Source: Nitrososphaerales archaeon TH5894
GTDB lineage: Archaea; Thermoproteota; Nitrososphaeria; Nitrososphaerales; Nitrososphaeraceae
NCBI GenBank assembly: GCA_014523485.1
Contig: JAATVK010000058.1
Location: 1 to 12,357 of the forward strand
Direction of reading: 5' to 3'
Length of the DNA stretch: 12,357 bases
The position numbers were made by a program, and so were the translations under genes. Under the pieces are notes generated by a model. That model did no database searches and was not told the DNA's origin. It saw only the letters and a list, made by a program, of their open reading frames with translations. Of the stretch, positions 1-7,606 are shown in pieces. Numbering within the stretch: position 1 is the first letter of the stretch; each line of letters opens with the position of its first letter.

Positions 1-104
1 AACAAAAAAGTGACACAATATACGATAGTTTTAGATAAATTACTGTATTCTCTAAATATGATTATCTTAATTTGGATTTACTAGAGCTGCCAATTTTGTT
101 TATT

Positions 105-899
105 TTAGTCTTTATCAAATTTATTGATCATATTAACAAGATCAATGCCTCGCATAATTTTGATATTGTTTTTTGACGTCAAATATTCAAGTATATTTTT
201 ATACATTCTTCCTCCTTTCATTTTTAAAACATTGTCATGCCAAAGTAGAGTTATAATTTTGATATTATCAGACTCATTTTTGGATGTTAGTGTAGATATA
301 GTTTCTTGGAAAATATCTAAGATATTTTCCTCTGTTACTCCTAAATATGAAAATAAGTATGTGTCCATTATAGTAATTGGAAATTCTATTATGCCATCAA
401 TTTTTCTATAATTCATATCATCAATACTAATATGATTCTTGTATTTTTTTTTAGTTGAATCATAAGAAAATCCAATTTGATGGAGTTTTGATAGTAATTT
501 ATTATCAAAATGAAGATAATGGACTCTATTTCCAAATATTGGTTTTCTAGTAAGAATTTCCAATTTTGCCTTCTCTTTTTGAAGCAAGTCTAAATTCCTG
601 ATGGAATTGCCATCCGTATGTAATCCTATTTCCCACTTTCCATTCAGAAGAGATGCAATTTCTTCTTCATAATCTAAGTAATTTCCATTTTCATAATACG
701 TTCTGAAAAAAAATGTGGATCTAACACCAAATTTCTCTTCCAAATCCATTATTTCTACAAAATTATAATATAAATTTTCTTTATCAACTCTCTCGAACAC
801 TGAATTTTCAAATCTATCTTTCCGAGCAAAAATATGTTCTTTTTCTGGTCCTTGTTTTCTCCAATCAACATCATGAGATAAAAAAATATATAATATCAT
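105..899 (-). CDS. Polysaccharide deacetylase-like protein (NodB/CE4-type fold)
   Basis: 264 aa, ATG start, no signal peptide, probably cytosolic. Motifs recall a divergent archaeal/bacterial CE4-like subgroup. SHDVDW near the N-terminus carries the metal/base aspartates (D10, D12). GLHTDGN holds H94, but the usual second histidine of the HxxxH motif is N98. RVHYLHFD (125-132) may supply a histidine, as in relatives with an HYLRF motif. GFSYDST (143-149), EFPITIMDTYLF (172-183) and LLWHDN (218-223, H221) follow in the expected order. The family removes N-acyl groups from sugars. The altered second motif makes the exact reaction uncertain. It lies 19 bases after an acetyltransferase gene on the same strand, so the two are probably cotranscribed in surface-glycan or nucleotide-sugar metabolism. 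The cluster may continue beyond the left edge. Confidence 0.72.
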   Translation of the reverse strand: MILYIFLSHDVDWRKQGPEKEHIFARKDRFENSVFERVDKENLYYNFVEIMDLEEKFGVRSTFFFRTYYENGNYLDYEEEIASLLNGKWEIGLHTDGNSIRNLDLLQKEKAKLEILTRKPIFGNRVHYLHFDNKLLSKLHQIGFSYDSTKKKYKNHISIDDMNYRKIDGIIEFPITIMDTYLFSYLGVTEENILDIFQETISTLTSKNESDNIKIITLLWHDNVLKMKGGRMYKNILEYLTSKNNIKIMRGIDLVNMINKFDKD

Positions 900-918
900 G
901 TTAGCTACTTTAAAGAAA

Positions 919-1587
919 CTATAATGATTTTAACTTATCACTTGTTATATTTAATTTAATGGTAGATTTATTGGTATAGACTCCCTTTTCCTCTGTATCA
1001 TTTAGTATAATGGCTCCTGCTCCAATTACAGTCTCTTGAGCAATTTTTACACCATTTCTTATAGTAGCATTCATTCCTATAAAACAATATGAATTTATAG
1101 TCACATTTCCTGCTATTGCGGAATGTGAAACAATAAAACAATGATCTTTTATCTTCGTATGATGACTTATTACATTACCTGTCCAAATTATTATATTATT
1201 TCCTAGGGTAACAAAAGGTTGAATTACATTTTTTTCAAAGATAAAACAATTCTCACCCATATGAAATTCTTCACTAATCGAAGATGTAGGATGTACATAA
1301 CTTATTAATTTATATCCCTTTGTTTTGGCTTCATAAAATATCTTTGCTCTTTTTTTATTCATATTAGTATATCCTATTGCTATAAACATATCAAATTTAG
1401 TAGATGGATAAATATCTTGAACTGATTCGAATGGAACCACAGGTAAGTTACAAAATATGTTGTTATGGTCTTTTAACGCCCATTCATTAACTGTAAAAGC
1501 TACAACTTCAAATTCTGAAGACTGCTTTAAATAGATATATATAATTTCTGCAAAATTACCTGTTCCAAAAATTATAACCTTTCTCAA
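919..1587 (-). CDS. NeuD/PglD-family sugar O/N-acyltransferase
   Basis: 222 aa. The N-terminus is a small Rossmann-like domain beginning RKVIIFGTGNFA, the nucleotide-sugar binding half of PglD/NeuD proteins. From about residue 95 the chain turns into left-handed beta-helix hexapeptide repeats (ISEEFHMGENCFIFEKN, then IKDHCFIVSHSAIAGNVTI and GNVTINSYCFIGMNATIRNGV). H142-H143 in VISHHTKI match the place of the catalytic histidine in PglD-type enzymes. Such enzymes acetylate amino- or hydroxyl-sugars (bacillosamine, sialic acids) using acetyl-CoA. The start is TTG at 1587: no in-frame ATG or GTG precedes it, and family members begin right before the VIIFG strand. It is first in an operon with the downstream deacetylase-like gene. 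The true substrate cannot be read from the sequence. Confidence 0.82.
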   Translation of the reverse strand: MRKVIIFGTGNFAEIIYIYLKQSSEFEVVAFTVNEWALKDHNNIFCNLPVVPFESVQDIYPSTKFDMFIAIGYTNMNKKRAKIFYEAKTKGYKLISYVHPTSSISEEFHMGENCFIFEKNVIQPFVTLGNNIIIWTGNVISHHTKIKDHCFIVSHSAIAGNVTINSYCFIGMNATIRNGVKIAQETVIGAGAIILNDTEEKGVYTNKSTIKLNITSDKLKSL

Positions 1588-1789
1588 TAAAATTTTTAAA
1601 TATAACGAGTATATGGATTTTTGTTTTTGGTATATATAAGCATCTAATACAATAGTAATTCATTCCACCTACTTTGTCATCTTTTATTTTATCTAAAATA
1701 TATCCTGAGAATATTTTATATATAAAAAAAGTAGTTATTTCTATGATATTGGCACAAAAATATAAATTGCCACTTTCATCTTTTGTTCT
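1556..1789 (-). other. 77-codon open frame with no good start, possible gene remnant
   Basis: An open minus-strand frame begins directly after a stop at 1790-1792 and ends at a TAA at 1556-1558, inside the acyltransferase gene in another frame. It reads KDESGNLYFC near its start and DDKVGGMNYYCIRC in the middle, giving C12, C47 and C50. The only ATG is codon 43 (1661-1663), which would leave a 35-aa peptide. Codon choice looks ordinary for this genome. A chance open frame of this length is quite possible in AT-rich DNA. It could be a decayed gene tail or nothing; I do not recognise a family. Confidence 0.18.
1631..1640 (-). promoter_or_regulatory. TATA box for the acyltransferase-deacetylase operon
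   Basis: Minus-strand CTTATATATA is centred about 48 bases before the TTG start. With the usual archaeal spacing of about 25 bases to the transcription start, this gives a leader of roughly 20 bases. AT-rich context makes this a moderate call. Confidence 0.4.
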
Positions 1790-1935
1790 TTAATTTAAGA
1801 TTTTGAATATTGACTTTATGATGAGAATTAATGTTAATAATACCAAGACAATAGAGGCTTTCAACAATTATAAGAATTAATTATTATTTTTAACATTAAT
1901 AATCAATAAATAAGCTAGTATAATAACAACTTCAT

Positions 1936-1945
1936 TTTATATATA
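1936..1945 (+). promoter_or_regulatory. TATA box for the zinc-ribbon/hflX operon
   Basis: TTTATATATA is centred about 25 bases before the ATG at 1965. This is the spacing expected if transcription starts at or next to the start codon, so the mRNA is probably leaderless and the first ATG (1965) is favoured over the in-frame ATG at 1971. Confidence 0.55.
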
Positions 1946-1964
1946 GAATAGGGATAATAAGATA

Positions 1965-2162
1965 ATGCCAATGCTGATGTTAAAATGTAAAACCTGCGGT
2001 GAAGTTTTTCCAGGAATATATATCATTGAAGAAAACACTAATAATGAGGAATTTAAATTATCGATTACTAAAAACAACATGATACATAGTTGTTCGAGAG
2101 GACACCAAAATGAATATAGTATAGAAGATTATATGGATTGGTCGAAGATTGAAATTATCTAA
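1965..2162 (+). CDS. Small zinc-ribbon protein
   Basis: 65 aa, ATG start supported by a TATA box 25 bases upstream. It carries a CKTCG knuckle (C8, C11) and a second half-site HSCSRGHQ (H41, C43, H47), so a Zn-binding ribbon with Cys/Cys plus Cys/His ligands is likely. Related thaumarchaeal proteins, as I recall them, usually have a CxxC in the second half; here the last position is a histidine. The C-terminus EYSIEDYMDW follows the pattern of those relatives, where a YNKEDY-type motif ends the ribbon. The 3' end overlaps the hflX start by 14 bases, so the two are probably translated from one mRNA. A ribosome- or RNA-associated role would fit HflX but is only inferred; the protein is otherwise hypothetical. 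Confidence 0.75.
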   Translation: MPMLMLKCKTCGEVFPGIYIIEENTNNEEFKLSITKNNMIHSCSRGHQNEYSIEDYMDWSKIEII

Positions 2163-3270
2163 AGTAATATTAGTAACATACCCTGACGATTTTATCATAA
2201 ATGAGGGTAAACAGCTTATACTGTCTATTCCAGATTATGAAATTGCCAAAGTTTTTACACAAAAATATCTTAATCATTCAAAATATGGAATGGGTTCAGG
2301 CAAAGCAGAAGAAATAGAAAAATTTGTAAAAGAAACTAACCAAATAGAAGAAATCATTGTTGATGAACATTTGAGCTCAAAACAAATCTTTAACCTTGAG
2401 AAATTGATAGGAATACCTGTTAAAGACCGTGAAAGATTAATTTTAGATATCTTTTATACAAGAGCTACTACAGTTGAAGCAAAATTACAAATCCAATTAG
2501 CTGAAATTGAATATGAGATGCCACGAGTACGTGAAAATGCAAAATTGTTAAGTAAAAGTAATGAAAGAGCAGGAAAAGGTGGTATGGGAGAATATATAGT
2601 AGATGTACAGTTTCGTGATCTCAAACGACAAATGTCGTTTATTAAAGACAAGATAAATGATGCTAAAATAAAACGCAATATCTATCAACACCAAAGACAG
2701 AAAAGAGGAATACCTGTTGTTTCTTTAGTAGGTTATACTAGTTCAGGAAAAACAACTCTGTTTAATCTGCTTACAAATGAATATAAAGAAACATCATCAA
2801 ATTTATTTACAACTCTTTCAACTACCACAAGATCCATTAAAGTTTCTCATAATAACAAAAATAAGGAAAGAGAAGCAGGAGCATTAATTGTAGATACAGT
2901 AGGTTTTATCAGTAGACTTCCAACTTACATGATTGATGCATTTAAATCTACTTTAGAAGAATCGCTTGGTGCTGATCTGATACTACTTTTAATAGATTCA
3001 TCAGAGAAAATCGAAGATATGAGAATAAAATATTTGAATTGTATGGATATTTTAGAAGAATTAAATGTTAATAAATCCAAATTATTTACAGTATTAACTA
3101 AAGTTGATAAAATTGATACAAGAATGATTAATGAAATTGTAGATAAATTAGAACTAAATAACGATGTAATCGCTATATCATCTATTACTGGATATGGTAT
3201 TCATAAGCTCAAAACATTATTGATGAGAAGGCAATTTCTGGAAAATAAATATACAGATGTGAAGATATAG
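2149..3270 (+). CDS. hflX: GTPase HflX
   Basis: 373 aa. The N-terminal HflX domain shows YGMGSGKAEEI (46-56) and the PVKDRERLILDIFYTRA segment (90-106), followed by a helical linker with GKGGMGEYIVDV (142-153). The linker is looser than the bacterial GGxGxRGPGE motif. The G domain has all boxes: G1 GYTSSGKTTLF (195-205), switch threonines TTLSTTTR (221-228), G3 DTVGF (249-253), G4 TKVD (317-320) and G5 SSI (344-346). HflX proteins bind the large ribosomal subunit and in bacteria split stalled or hibernating ribosomes; a similar translation role is assumed here. The start is TTG at 2149, inside the preceding zinc-ribbon gene. The nearby ATG at 2133 is out of frame. Length and domain order are complete. 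Confidence 0.93.
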   Translation: MKLSKVILVTYPDDFIINEGKQLILSIPDYEIAKVFTQKYLNHSKYGMGSGKAEEIEKFVKETNQIEEIIVDEHLSSKQIFNLEKLIGIPVKDRERLILDIFYTRATTVEAKLQIQLAEIEYEMPRVRENAKLLSKSNERAGKGGMGEYIVDVQFRDLKRQMSFIKDKINDAKIKRNIYQHQRQKRGIPVVSLVGYTSSGKTTLFNLLTNEYKETSSNLFTTLSTTTRSIKVSHNNKNKEREAGALIVDTVGFISRLPTYMIDAFKSTLEESLGADLILLLIDSSEKIEDMRIKYLNCMDILEELNVNKSKLFTVLTKVDKIDTRMINEIVDKLELNNDVIAISSITGYGIHKLKTLLMRRQFLENKYTDVKI

Positions 3271-3592
3271 GATTTAAAATGTTACTGAAAATTAAAAATA
3301 ATTCTACGGATATAAATATCTTTATTTTTATATAATGAGAAAAGTGATTCTATACATTAAATATGTTTAATAATTATCATCTTAAATTCATATTATGTTA
3401 AAAATATTTTGTATTATAAAATTCTTTTATCTAATTCCAATAGTCATTTAGCACAACTAAATATACATAAAAAAAGTATTTCTAATATTCAATAATAGTT
3501 ATACAGAAATAGAGATATCTCTTTCATTAAAATAAATTGCTTTACTTCGAATATTTCATTAATGGGAATAGTATTAAACCTATTGTAATGCG
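3271..3592. other. Intergenic region, AT-rich
   Basis: 322 bases between hflX and the glycosylase gene, both on the plus strand. A T-rich stretch near 3320-3332 could end hflX transcription. A perfect 12-base palindrome, AGAGATATCTCT, lies at 3511-3522. No clear TATA box at the usual distance from the next ATG was found, and no other gene is visible. Confidence 0.45.
3511..3522. repeat. Perfect 12-base palindrome upstream of the glycosylase gene
   Basis: AGAGATATCTCT is its own reverse complement and ends about 70 bases before the ATG at 3593. It could be a dimeric regulator site, but it is short and may be chance. Confidence 0.25.
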
Positions 3593-4213
3593 ATGGAATC
3601 ATGGAACATTGATGCTTTACAATACCTTTGTAAAGCAGATAGCAATCTAGAAAAAATAATAAAAGTAGTTGGCAAATATTCTATAAAGATTCGAAACGAT
3701 CCTTTTCAATCTCTTATAGAATCAATTATTTATCAACAACTAGCAGGAAAAGCTGCAAATGCCATTTATAATAGGTTTATTAATTACTACGATAATAATG
3801 AAATAACTCCTGCTAGAATTTTAAATTCATCCAATGATAATTTAAAAAAAGTCGGTTTATCTAATAGAAAAATAGATTATTTAAAGGATCTGGCATCACA
3901 TATCTATGATGGTCGAATAAATCTAGAAGAATTGCCAACGATGAATGACGAAGAAATTATCAATAAATTGGTAAATGTAAAAGGAATTGGTAGATGGACC
4001 TCAGAAATGTTTTTGATATTTTCTCTTGGAAGACAAGATGTATTACCTGTTACAGATTTAGGAGTAAGAAAAGCTATACAGAAAGTATATTCTTTATCAG
4101 AACTTCCAAAACCAAATACAATGATGGAAATAGCTGAACCGTGGAGGCCTTATAGAAGTATAGCCACATGGTATCTATGGAAATCTTTATCTAATTTTAA
4201 TACGATTGGGTGA
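3593..4213 (+). CDS. alkA: DNA-3-methyladenine glycosylase II (AlkA-type, HhH-GPD)
   Basis: 206 aa, ATG start. It contains the HhH-GPD core: FQSLIESIIYQQLAGKAA (38-55), the helix-hairpin-helix VKGIGRWTSEMF (129-140), and PVTDLGVRKA (152-161), whose D155 matches the catalytic aspartate of AlkA (family form P-x-x-D-x-G-V-R). The tail WRPYRSIATWYLWKSL (184-199) is also typical. The enzyme excises alkylated purines such as 3-methyladenine in base excision repair. There is no FeS-cluster cysteine loop of the Nth/MutY type, and no N-terminal AlkA beta domain, so it is the short archaeal/bacterial form. It stands alone, convergent with the next gene. Whether its substrate range is broader cannot be told from the sequence. 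Confidence 0.88.
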   Translation: MESWNIDALQYLCKADSNLEKIIKVVGKYSIKIRNDPFQSLIESIIYQQLAGKAANAIYNRFINYYDNNEITPARILNSSNDNLKKVGLSNRKIDYLKDLASHIYDGRINLEELPTMNDEEIINKLVNVKGIGRWTSEMFLIFSLGRQDVLPVTDLGVRKAIQKVYSLSELPKPNTMMEIAEPWRPYRSIATWYLWKSLSNFNTIG

Positions 4214-4358
4214 GGAACTTATTATGTTTCTTATATTTTTAATTTTAGGAAAAAGTTCTCATGTGATTATTAAATATCCTATTACTAATATAAAGGGATC
4301 AATAAAGATCATTATGTGTTATTATAATAATCATAGAAAAGAAAGTGTAATTAAATTA

Positions 4359-5132
4359 TTATTTTACAGTTAGTATATATGTAGTAGTATAATTCCAGCC
4401 TATAGGACCTGCAAATTCGTCTTTGTCTTTACTACCATTTGTTTCATTATTTGTAGTCTTAATGTTTCCCTTGAATTTAAGTTCATAATCACCAGGAGGT
4501 AAAGGTTTTAGAAATACCCAATTTCCGTCAGAAACTGCTTGAGAGGTCTCTGATGGTAAATTTAAAATGTTACTTTCAGGTAACGTAAAATTAAAAATAT
4601 CTGATTGAATACGATAATTTTCTAGATTTGGTATTTTTACACCGTTAAGTGTTACAAACTCTGGAACCGTTTTATCTTGAATTTTTTTAGCACAATTACT
4701 TAAATCTTCTTTTGTTTTCATTTGTGGATATTCAGCAAATGAACATTCAGAATTTAATATAGGAAATAGTATTCCTACACCATAAGGAATTTCACAATAG
4801 CGTATAACTGAGTGTTGATATGTCCCTGGGAAAAACCAGGTAGGTTCTTTCTGACCCTCCTTACAGAATTTTCCAGTATCATCGTATGCAGGATGAATAT
4901 TTTGTGGAATTGAATATGCCCATTGCCACCATTTTGCAGTCCAATCTGCATATGTAAGATTAAAAGGACTAGAACCAGTTTCAAAAACTAAGTTAGAGAT
5001 ATCAAAATCTGTATTATTTTTTTTAGTATTTTGATTAGAGAGGTCTTCACTATACGAAACAACAACATGATTCAAATTTACAAGAATTAAAAGCGTCAGA
5101 AATGAAATTAGAATTGAGATAAATTTTATCAT
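4359..5132 (-). CDS. Secreted WWQW-motif protein of unknown function
   Basis: 257 aa with an N-terminal hydrophobic signal or anchor (about residues 4-27). After a polar linker comes the signature TYADWTAKWWQWAYSIP (60-76), then DDTGKFCKEGQ (84-94), WFFPGT (99-104), RYCEIPYGVGILFPILN (111-127) and PLPPGDYELKF (210-220). The four cysteines (90, 113, 130, 147) would suit two disulfides outside the cell. I recall proteins with this WxWWQWA...SIP pattern as uncharacterised exported proteins of thaumarchaea and some bacteria; no activity is known to me. The ATG at 5132 is supported by a TATA box 26 bases upstream. It is divergent from the 5251 gene across 118 bases and convergent with the glycosylase gene. 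Confidence 0.72.
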   Translation of the reverse strand: MIKFISILISFLTLLILVNLNHVVVSYSEDLSNQNTKKNNTDFDISNLVFETGSSPFNLTYADWTAKWWQWAYSIPQNIHPAYDDTGKFCKEGQKEPTWFFPGTYQHSVIRYCEIPYGVGILFPILNSECSFAEYPQMKTKEDLSNCAKKIQDKTVPEFVTLNGVKIPNLENYRIQSDIFNFTLPESNILNLPSETSQAVSDGNWVFLKPLPPGDYELKFKGNIKTTNNETNGSKDKDEFAGPIGWNYTTTYILTVK

Positions 5133-5153
5133 ATTCCTATTTTTTATTTCGTG

Positions 5154-5161
5154 TTATATAG
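5154..5161 (-). promoter_or_regulatory. TATA box for the WWQW secreted-protein gene
   Basis: Minus-strand CTATATAA is centred about 26 bases before the ATG at 5132, implying a leaderless mRNA and supporting that start. Confidence 0.55.
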
Positions 5162-5250
5162 AACTTATCATTGTCTCTTTTAAAAGAAATACTTTTGGCA
5201 TTTCAAAACACTTAATTAAAACACTTCATTAAATTTATTTTAGAGGCTTT

Positions 5251-5886
5251 ATGTTCAATTCATTTGATAAAGATAAATTTCATATGGATAATTCCAATAC
5301 ATCATTTTTAATTCCTACAATTATATTTTTTATGACTGGAACTGGGATATTCATAGTATTTAGTGGTTTCAGCTCAATAGTTTTCGCCTCTTCAGATATA
5401 AACACTAAAAATAACTCCTCGTTATTATATTCATCTTCTATTCTAGATAATGATAGCGACACATTTATAGAACAAAAGACGGTTATGTCTCAACCTGCTC
5501 CTGTAAGGCACCCAGGACAACCATCTCATGAGGTAGTATTTGCTCTTCCTTTAAGAGATGATGGAAAGGTTTGGTCTGGAACGGTCACATTTACTGCTAG
5601 TAAACCAATAGAGGCAGAGATTCTTCATATGTATGCTCCAGAACAGACACCAGATTCATTACATGGTGAACCCTATCATGCAGTATTACCAGGTAATAAG
5701 AGTATTGCGATTACTCATATGAGAGATATAATTGATGTTCCTATAGAAATAAACGGTACTGGAATAAGTTCTGGTTCATTTAATTTCGTAGGAAATGCAC
5801 TAGTTTTTCATAAAACAAATGGTGAACCATTTACGGTAACATATACTATTGATGCAAGAGTTAAAAGTATTGGTATTAATAGATAA
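5251..5886 (+). CDS. Single-TM/secreted protein with His-rich external domain, function unknown
   Basis: 211 aa. A cytoplasmic N-terminal tail of about 18 residues precedes one long hydrophobic segment (about 19-47, ending FASSD), acting as an uncleaved anchor or late signal peptide. After a Ser/Asn-rich linker, the external domain contains APVRHPGQPSHEVVFALPL (83-101), LHMYAPEQ (125-132) and a beta-rich end with FTVTYTIDARV. Seven histidines (87, 93, 126, 138, 143, 156, 187) and several methionines in the exported part could bind metal, but no known site is recognised. A GAGG at 5243-5246, four bases before the ATG, is a plausible ribosome-binding site. A start at residue 12 is an alternative. 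Divergent from the WWQW gene. I do not recognise a named family. Confidence 0.62.
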   Translation: MFNSFDKDKFHMDNSNTSFLIPTIIFFMTGTGIFIVFSGFSSIVFASSDINTKNNSSLLYSSSILDNDSDTFIEQKTVMSQPAPVRHPGQPSHEVVFALPLRDDGKVWSGTVTFTASKPIEAEILHMYAPEQTPDSLHGEPYHAVLPGNKSIAITHMRDIIDVPIEINGTGISSGSFNFVGNALVFHKTNGEPFTVTYTIDARVKSIGINR

Positions 5887-6091
5887 TTAAGTTTTGGTTT
5901 AAGTATTATTTATTTTTATAATTTCTTTATTAAAATAATGTGAATTTTCATTTATTATTTAACACACCTTTCTATATAACTTGATTATGAATAAGGATGT
6001 TACATTAGAAAGTGCAAAAAGAAACTAAAACAATAATTTCGATCCTATAGTATATTGTTATTATTATTATTTTTATTTTGTATTTGAATAA

Positions 6092-6106
6092 TAATTGTAA
6101 CAATTA
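6092..6106. promoter_or_regulatory. 15-base palindrome at the metal-binding-protein promoter, possible operator
   Basis: TAATTGTAACAATTA is a perfect 7+7 palindrome around a central A. It covers about -44 to -30 from the ATG at 6136, where the BRE/TATA region of a leaderless promoter would be. This is a reasonable place for a metal-responsive repressor (DtxR/MntR- or Fur-like) next to a ZnuA/TroA gene. Such palindromes also arise by chance in AT-rich DNA. Confidence 0.3.
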
Positions 6107-6135
6107 ATTAATACCAGATACATAAAATTTGTTGA

Positions 6136-7191
6136 ATGAAAATTGATTCTACTTCCGTGACAATGAGAAGAATATTTATTTTAGACATGGGACTATTTCT
6201 TTTTTCCTTAATATCTTTTACAAATTTATATGGGACCGCAATTCAAGAAGATAATACTACTACTACAGTTAAAGAGAATGCTACTGGAGGAGGAAAATTA
6301 TTAAACGTAGTAACATCAGTTGCACCAATAACCAATATAGTTCAAAATATCGGGGGAGATAAAATTAATTTAATAGGACTTGTTCCAGAAGGTATAAATT
6401 CTCATACATTCGAACTAATTCCTTCAGATACAATAAAAATTAATGATGCAGATCTTGTTATCATTGATGGGCTTAATTTAGAAACAAATATCGAAAAGAT
6501 TGCAAATAATGTAATTTCTAAAACTCCAAATAATATTCAATTATTAAAACTGGGAGATAAGACAATATCAAAACAAGATTGGATTTTTGATTTTAGTTTC
6601 CCAAAAGAAAAAGGTGATCCAAATCCTCATCTTTGGTTAAATGTAGAATATGCCATTAAGTTTGCAAATTTAACACGTGACAAGTTAATAGAAATGGATC
6701 CATCTAATTCACAATATTATAGTGAAAACTCAAATAAATATACAAAATTACTAAAACAACTAGATAAAGGAATTAAAAAATCTGTTGAGACAATTCCATT
6801 AGAAAATAGAAAATTGCTTACTTATCATGATTCTTGGGCTTACTTTGCTCCTCGTTATGGAATGACTGTAATAGGAGCCATTCAAGCCACAGATTTTAGT
6901 GATCCGAGTCCCAAAGATATTGCAGATCTAATAGATCAGGTTCGCATTGAGAAAGTGCCTGCAATATTTGCATCTGAAGTGTTTCCTACCAACATAGTTG
7001 ATCAAATAGCCAAAGAAGGAAATATTTCAATTGTGGAAACATTGAGTGATGATAATTTACCTGGCAATCCTGGAGATAACAATCACTCCTATATAGGAAT
7101 GATGTTAGAGAATATGAAAAATATGATCATACCTTTAGGTGGTAATATTGATGCATTAAAAGAGATTAATCCTCAAAATATACCATCATAA
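6136..7191 (+). CDS. znuA: Zinc/manganese ABC transporter substrate-binding protein (ZnuA/TroA family)
   Basis: 351 aa. An N-terminal signal/anchor (about 11-33, no lipobox cysteine) and a Thr-rich linker lead into a cluster A-I binding protein domain starting at LNVVTSVAPITNIVQNIGG (56-74). Expected metal ligands are present in order: H90 (GINSHTFEL), H165 (NPHLWL), H231 (LTYHDSWAYF) and an acidic ligand in LSDDNLPG (303-310, D305/D306). SEVFPT (280-285) is also a family motif. There is no long His-rich loop of the kind seen in many ZnuA proteins. The protein captures Zn or Mn outside the membrane for an ABC importer. No permease or ATPase gene is in the window, so the partner must lie elsewhere. 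An internal ATG at codon 10 is an alternative start that would give a more typical signal peptide. Metal preference cannot be decided. Confidence 0.88.
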   Translation: MKIDSTSVTMRRIFILDMGLFLFSLISFTNLYGTAIQEDNTTTTVKENATGGGKLLNVVTSVAPITNIVQNIGGDKINLIGLVPEGINSHTFELIPSDTIKINDADLVIIDGLNLETNIEKIANNVISKTPNNIQLLKLGDKTISKQDWIFDFSFPKEKGDPNPHLWLNVEYAIKFANLTRDKLIEMDPSNSQYYSENSNKYTKLLKQLDKGIKKSVETIPLENRKLLTYHDSWAYFAPRYGMTVIGAIQATDFSDPSPKDIADLIDQVRIEKVPAIFASEVFPTNIVDQIAKEGNISIVETLSDDNLPGNPGDNNHSYIGMMLENMKNMIIPLGGNIDALKEINPQNIPS

Positions 7192-7296
7192 CATAAAATT
7201 TCTCTTTATTATCTAGTAAAATTATCAAAATTAATATTATAAAAATAGTTTATTACAACGATCTAATATACAATATTATATATGATTAATAATTCT

Positions 7297-7321
7297 TTAA
7301 CAGATAAACTCAACCTGTTAA
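7297..7321. repeat. Inverted repeat (7-bp arms, 11-base loop)
   Basis: TTAACAG at 7297-7303 pairs with CTGTTAA at 7315-7321. It lies about 105 bases after the metal-binding-protein gene and is not followed by a T run. It may be an RNA hairpin, a protein site, or chance. Confidence 0.25.
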
Positions 7322-7575
7322 CCATCATGATAAGTAATAGATAGAATTTAGAAACCAAATCAAATAATGAAAAAGCATTTGTAGGAACATTTCATATTAT
7401 CACAAAATAGATTTTATGTCCAATAAAAAAATAATGTCTTAAAAAGATAATCTGATTTTAAAAATATATACTCTTTTATATGATAATTTTCTTATATAAT
7501 CATATAACATGGAATCCTATATAGTTCATCTCTATTCTGTTAGTATATAATATGTTCCTCCTTATTATTTCCTAA

Positions 7576-7585
7576 TTTAAATATA
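7576..7585 (+). promoter_or_regulatory. TATA box for the 51-bp-repeat secreted-protein gene
   Basis: TTTAAATATA is centred 26 bases before the ATG at 7607, as expected for a leaderless transcript. The earlier ATG at 7588 reads into a stop after three codons, so 7607 is the start. Confidence 0.5.
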
Positions 7586-7606
7586 TTATGCAAGCATAAA
7601 GTATAT

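Larger units (their letters stand above)
1588..1964. other. Intergenic region between divergent operons
   Basis: 377 bases of very AT-rich DNA between a minus-strand and a plus-strand operon. It holds one TATA box for each side (near 1631-1640 and 1936-1945) and most of the doubtful minus-strand open frame ending at 1556. I see no tRNA-like structure and no long repeat in it. Confidence 0.5.
7192..7606. other. Intergenic region, AT-rich, one hairpin and a TATA box
   Basis: 415 bases between two plus-strand genes. It contains an inverted repeat TTAACAG/CTGTTAA with an 11-base loop at 7297-7321, and a TATA box at 7576-7585 serving the next gene. Short open frames of about 20 codons occur but none has support. 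No RNA gene is recognised. Confidence 0.45.

Noticed and set aside
1..84. Plus-strand open frame from the window edge to a TAG at 82-84
   Set aside because: Only 27 codons, no recognisable motif; opening this long is common by chance here, so a gene tail cannot be claimed.
124..411. 95-codon plus-strand frame
   Set aside because: Lies fully inside the deacetylase-like gene on the opposite strand; the minus-strand frame has clear family motifs.
2454..2678. 74-codon minus-strand frame
   Set aside because: Antisense to hflX, no family features.
4775..4984. 69-codon minus-strand frame
   Set aside because: Alternative frame inside the WWQW secreted-protein gene.
5280..5462. 60-codon minus-strand frame
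   Set aside because: Antisense to the single-TM protein gene, no motif.
7282..7344. 20-codon plus-strand frame overlapping the TTAACAG hairpin
   Set aside because: Too short and without promoter or ribosome-binding support.
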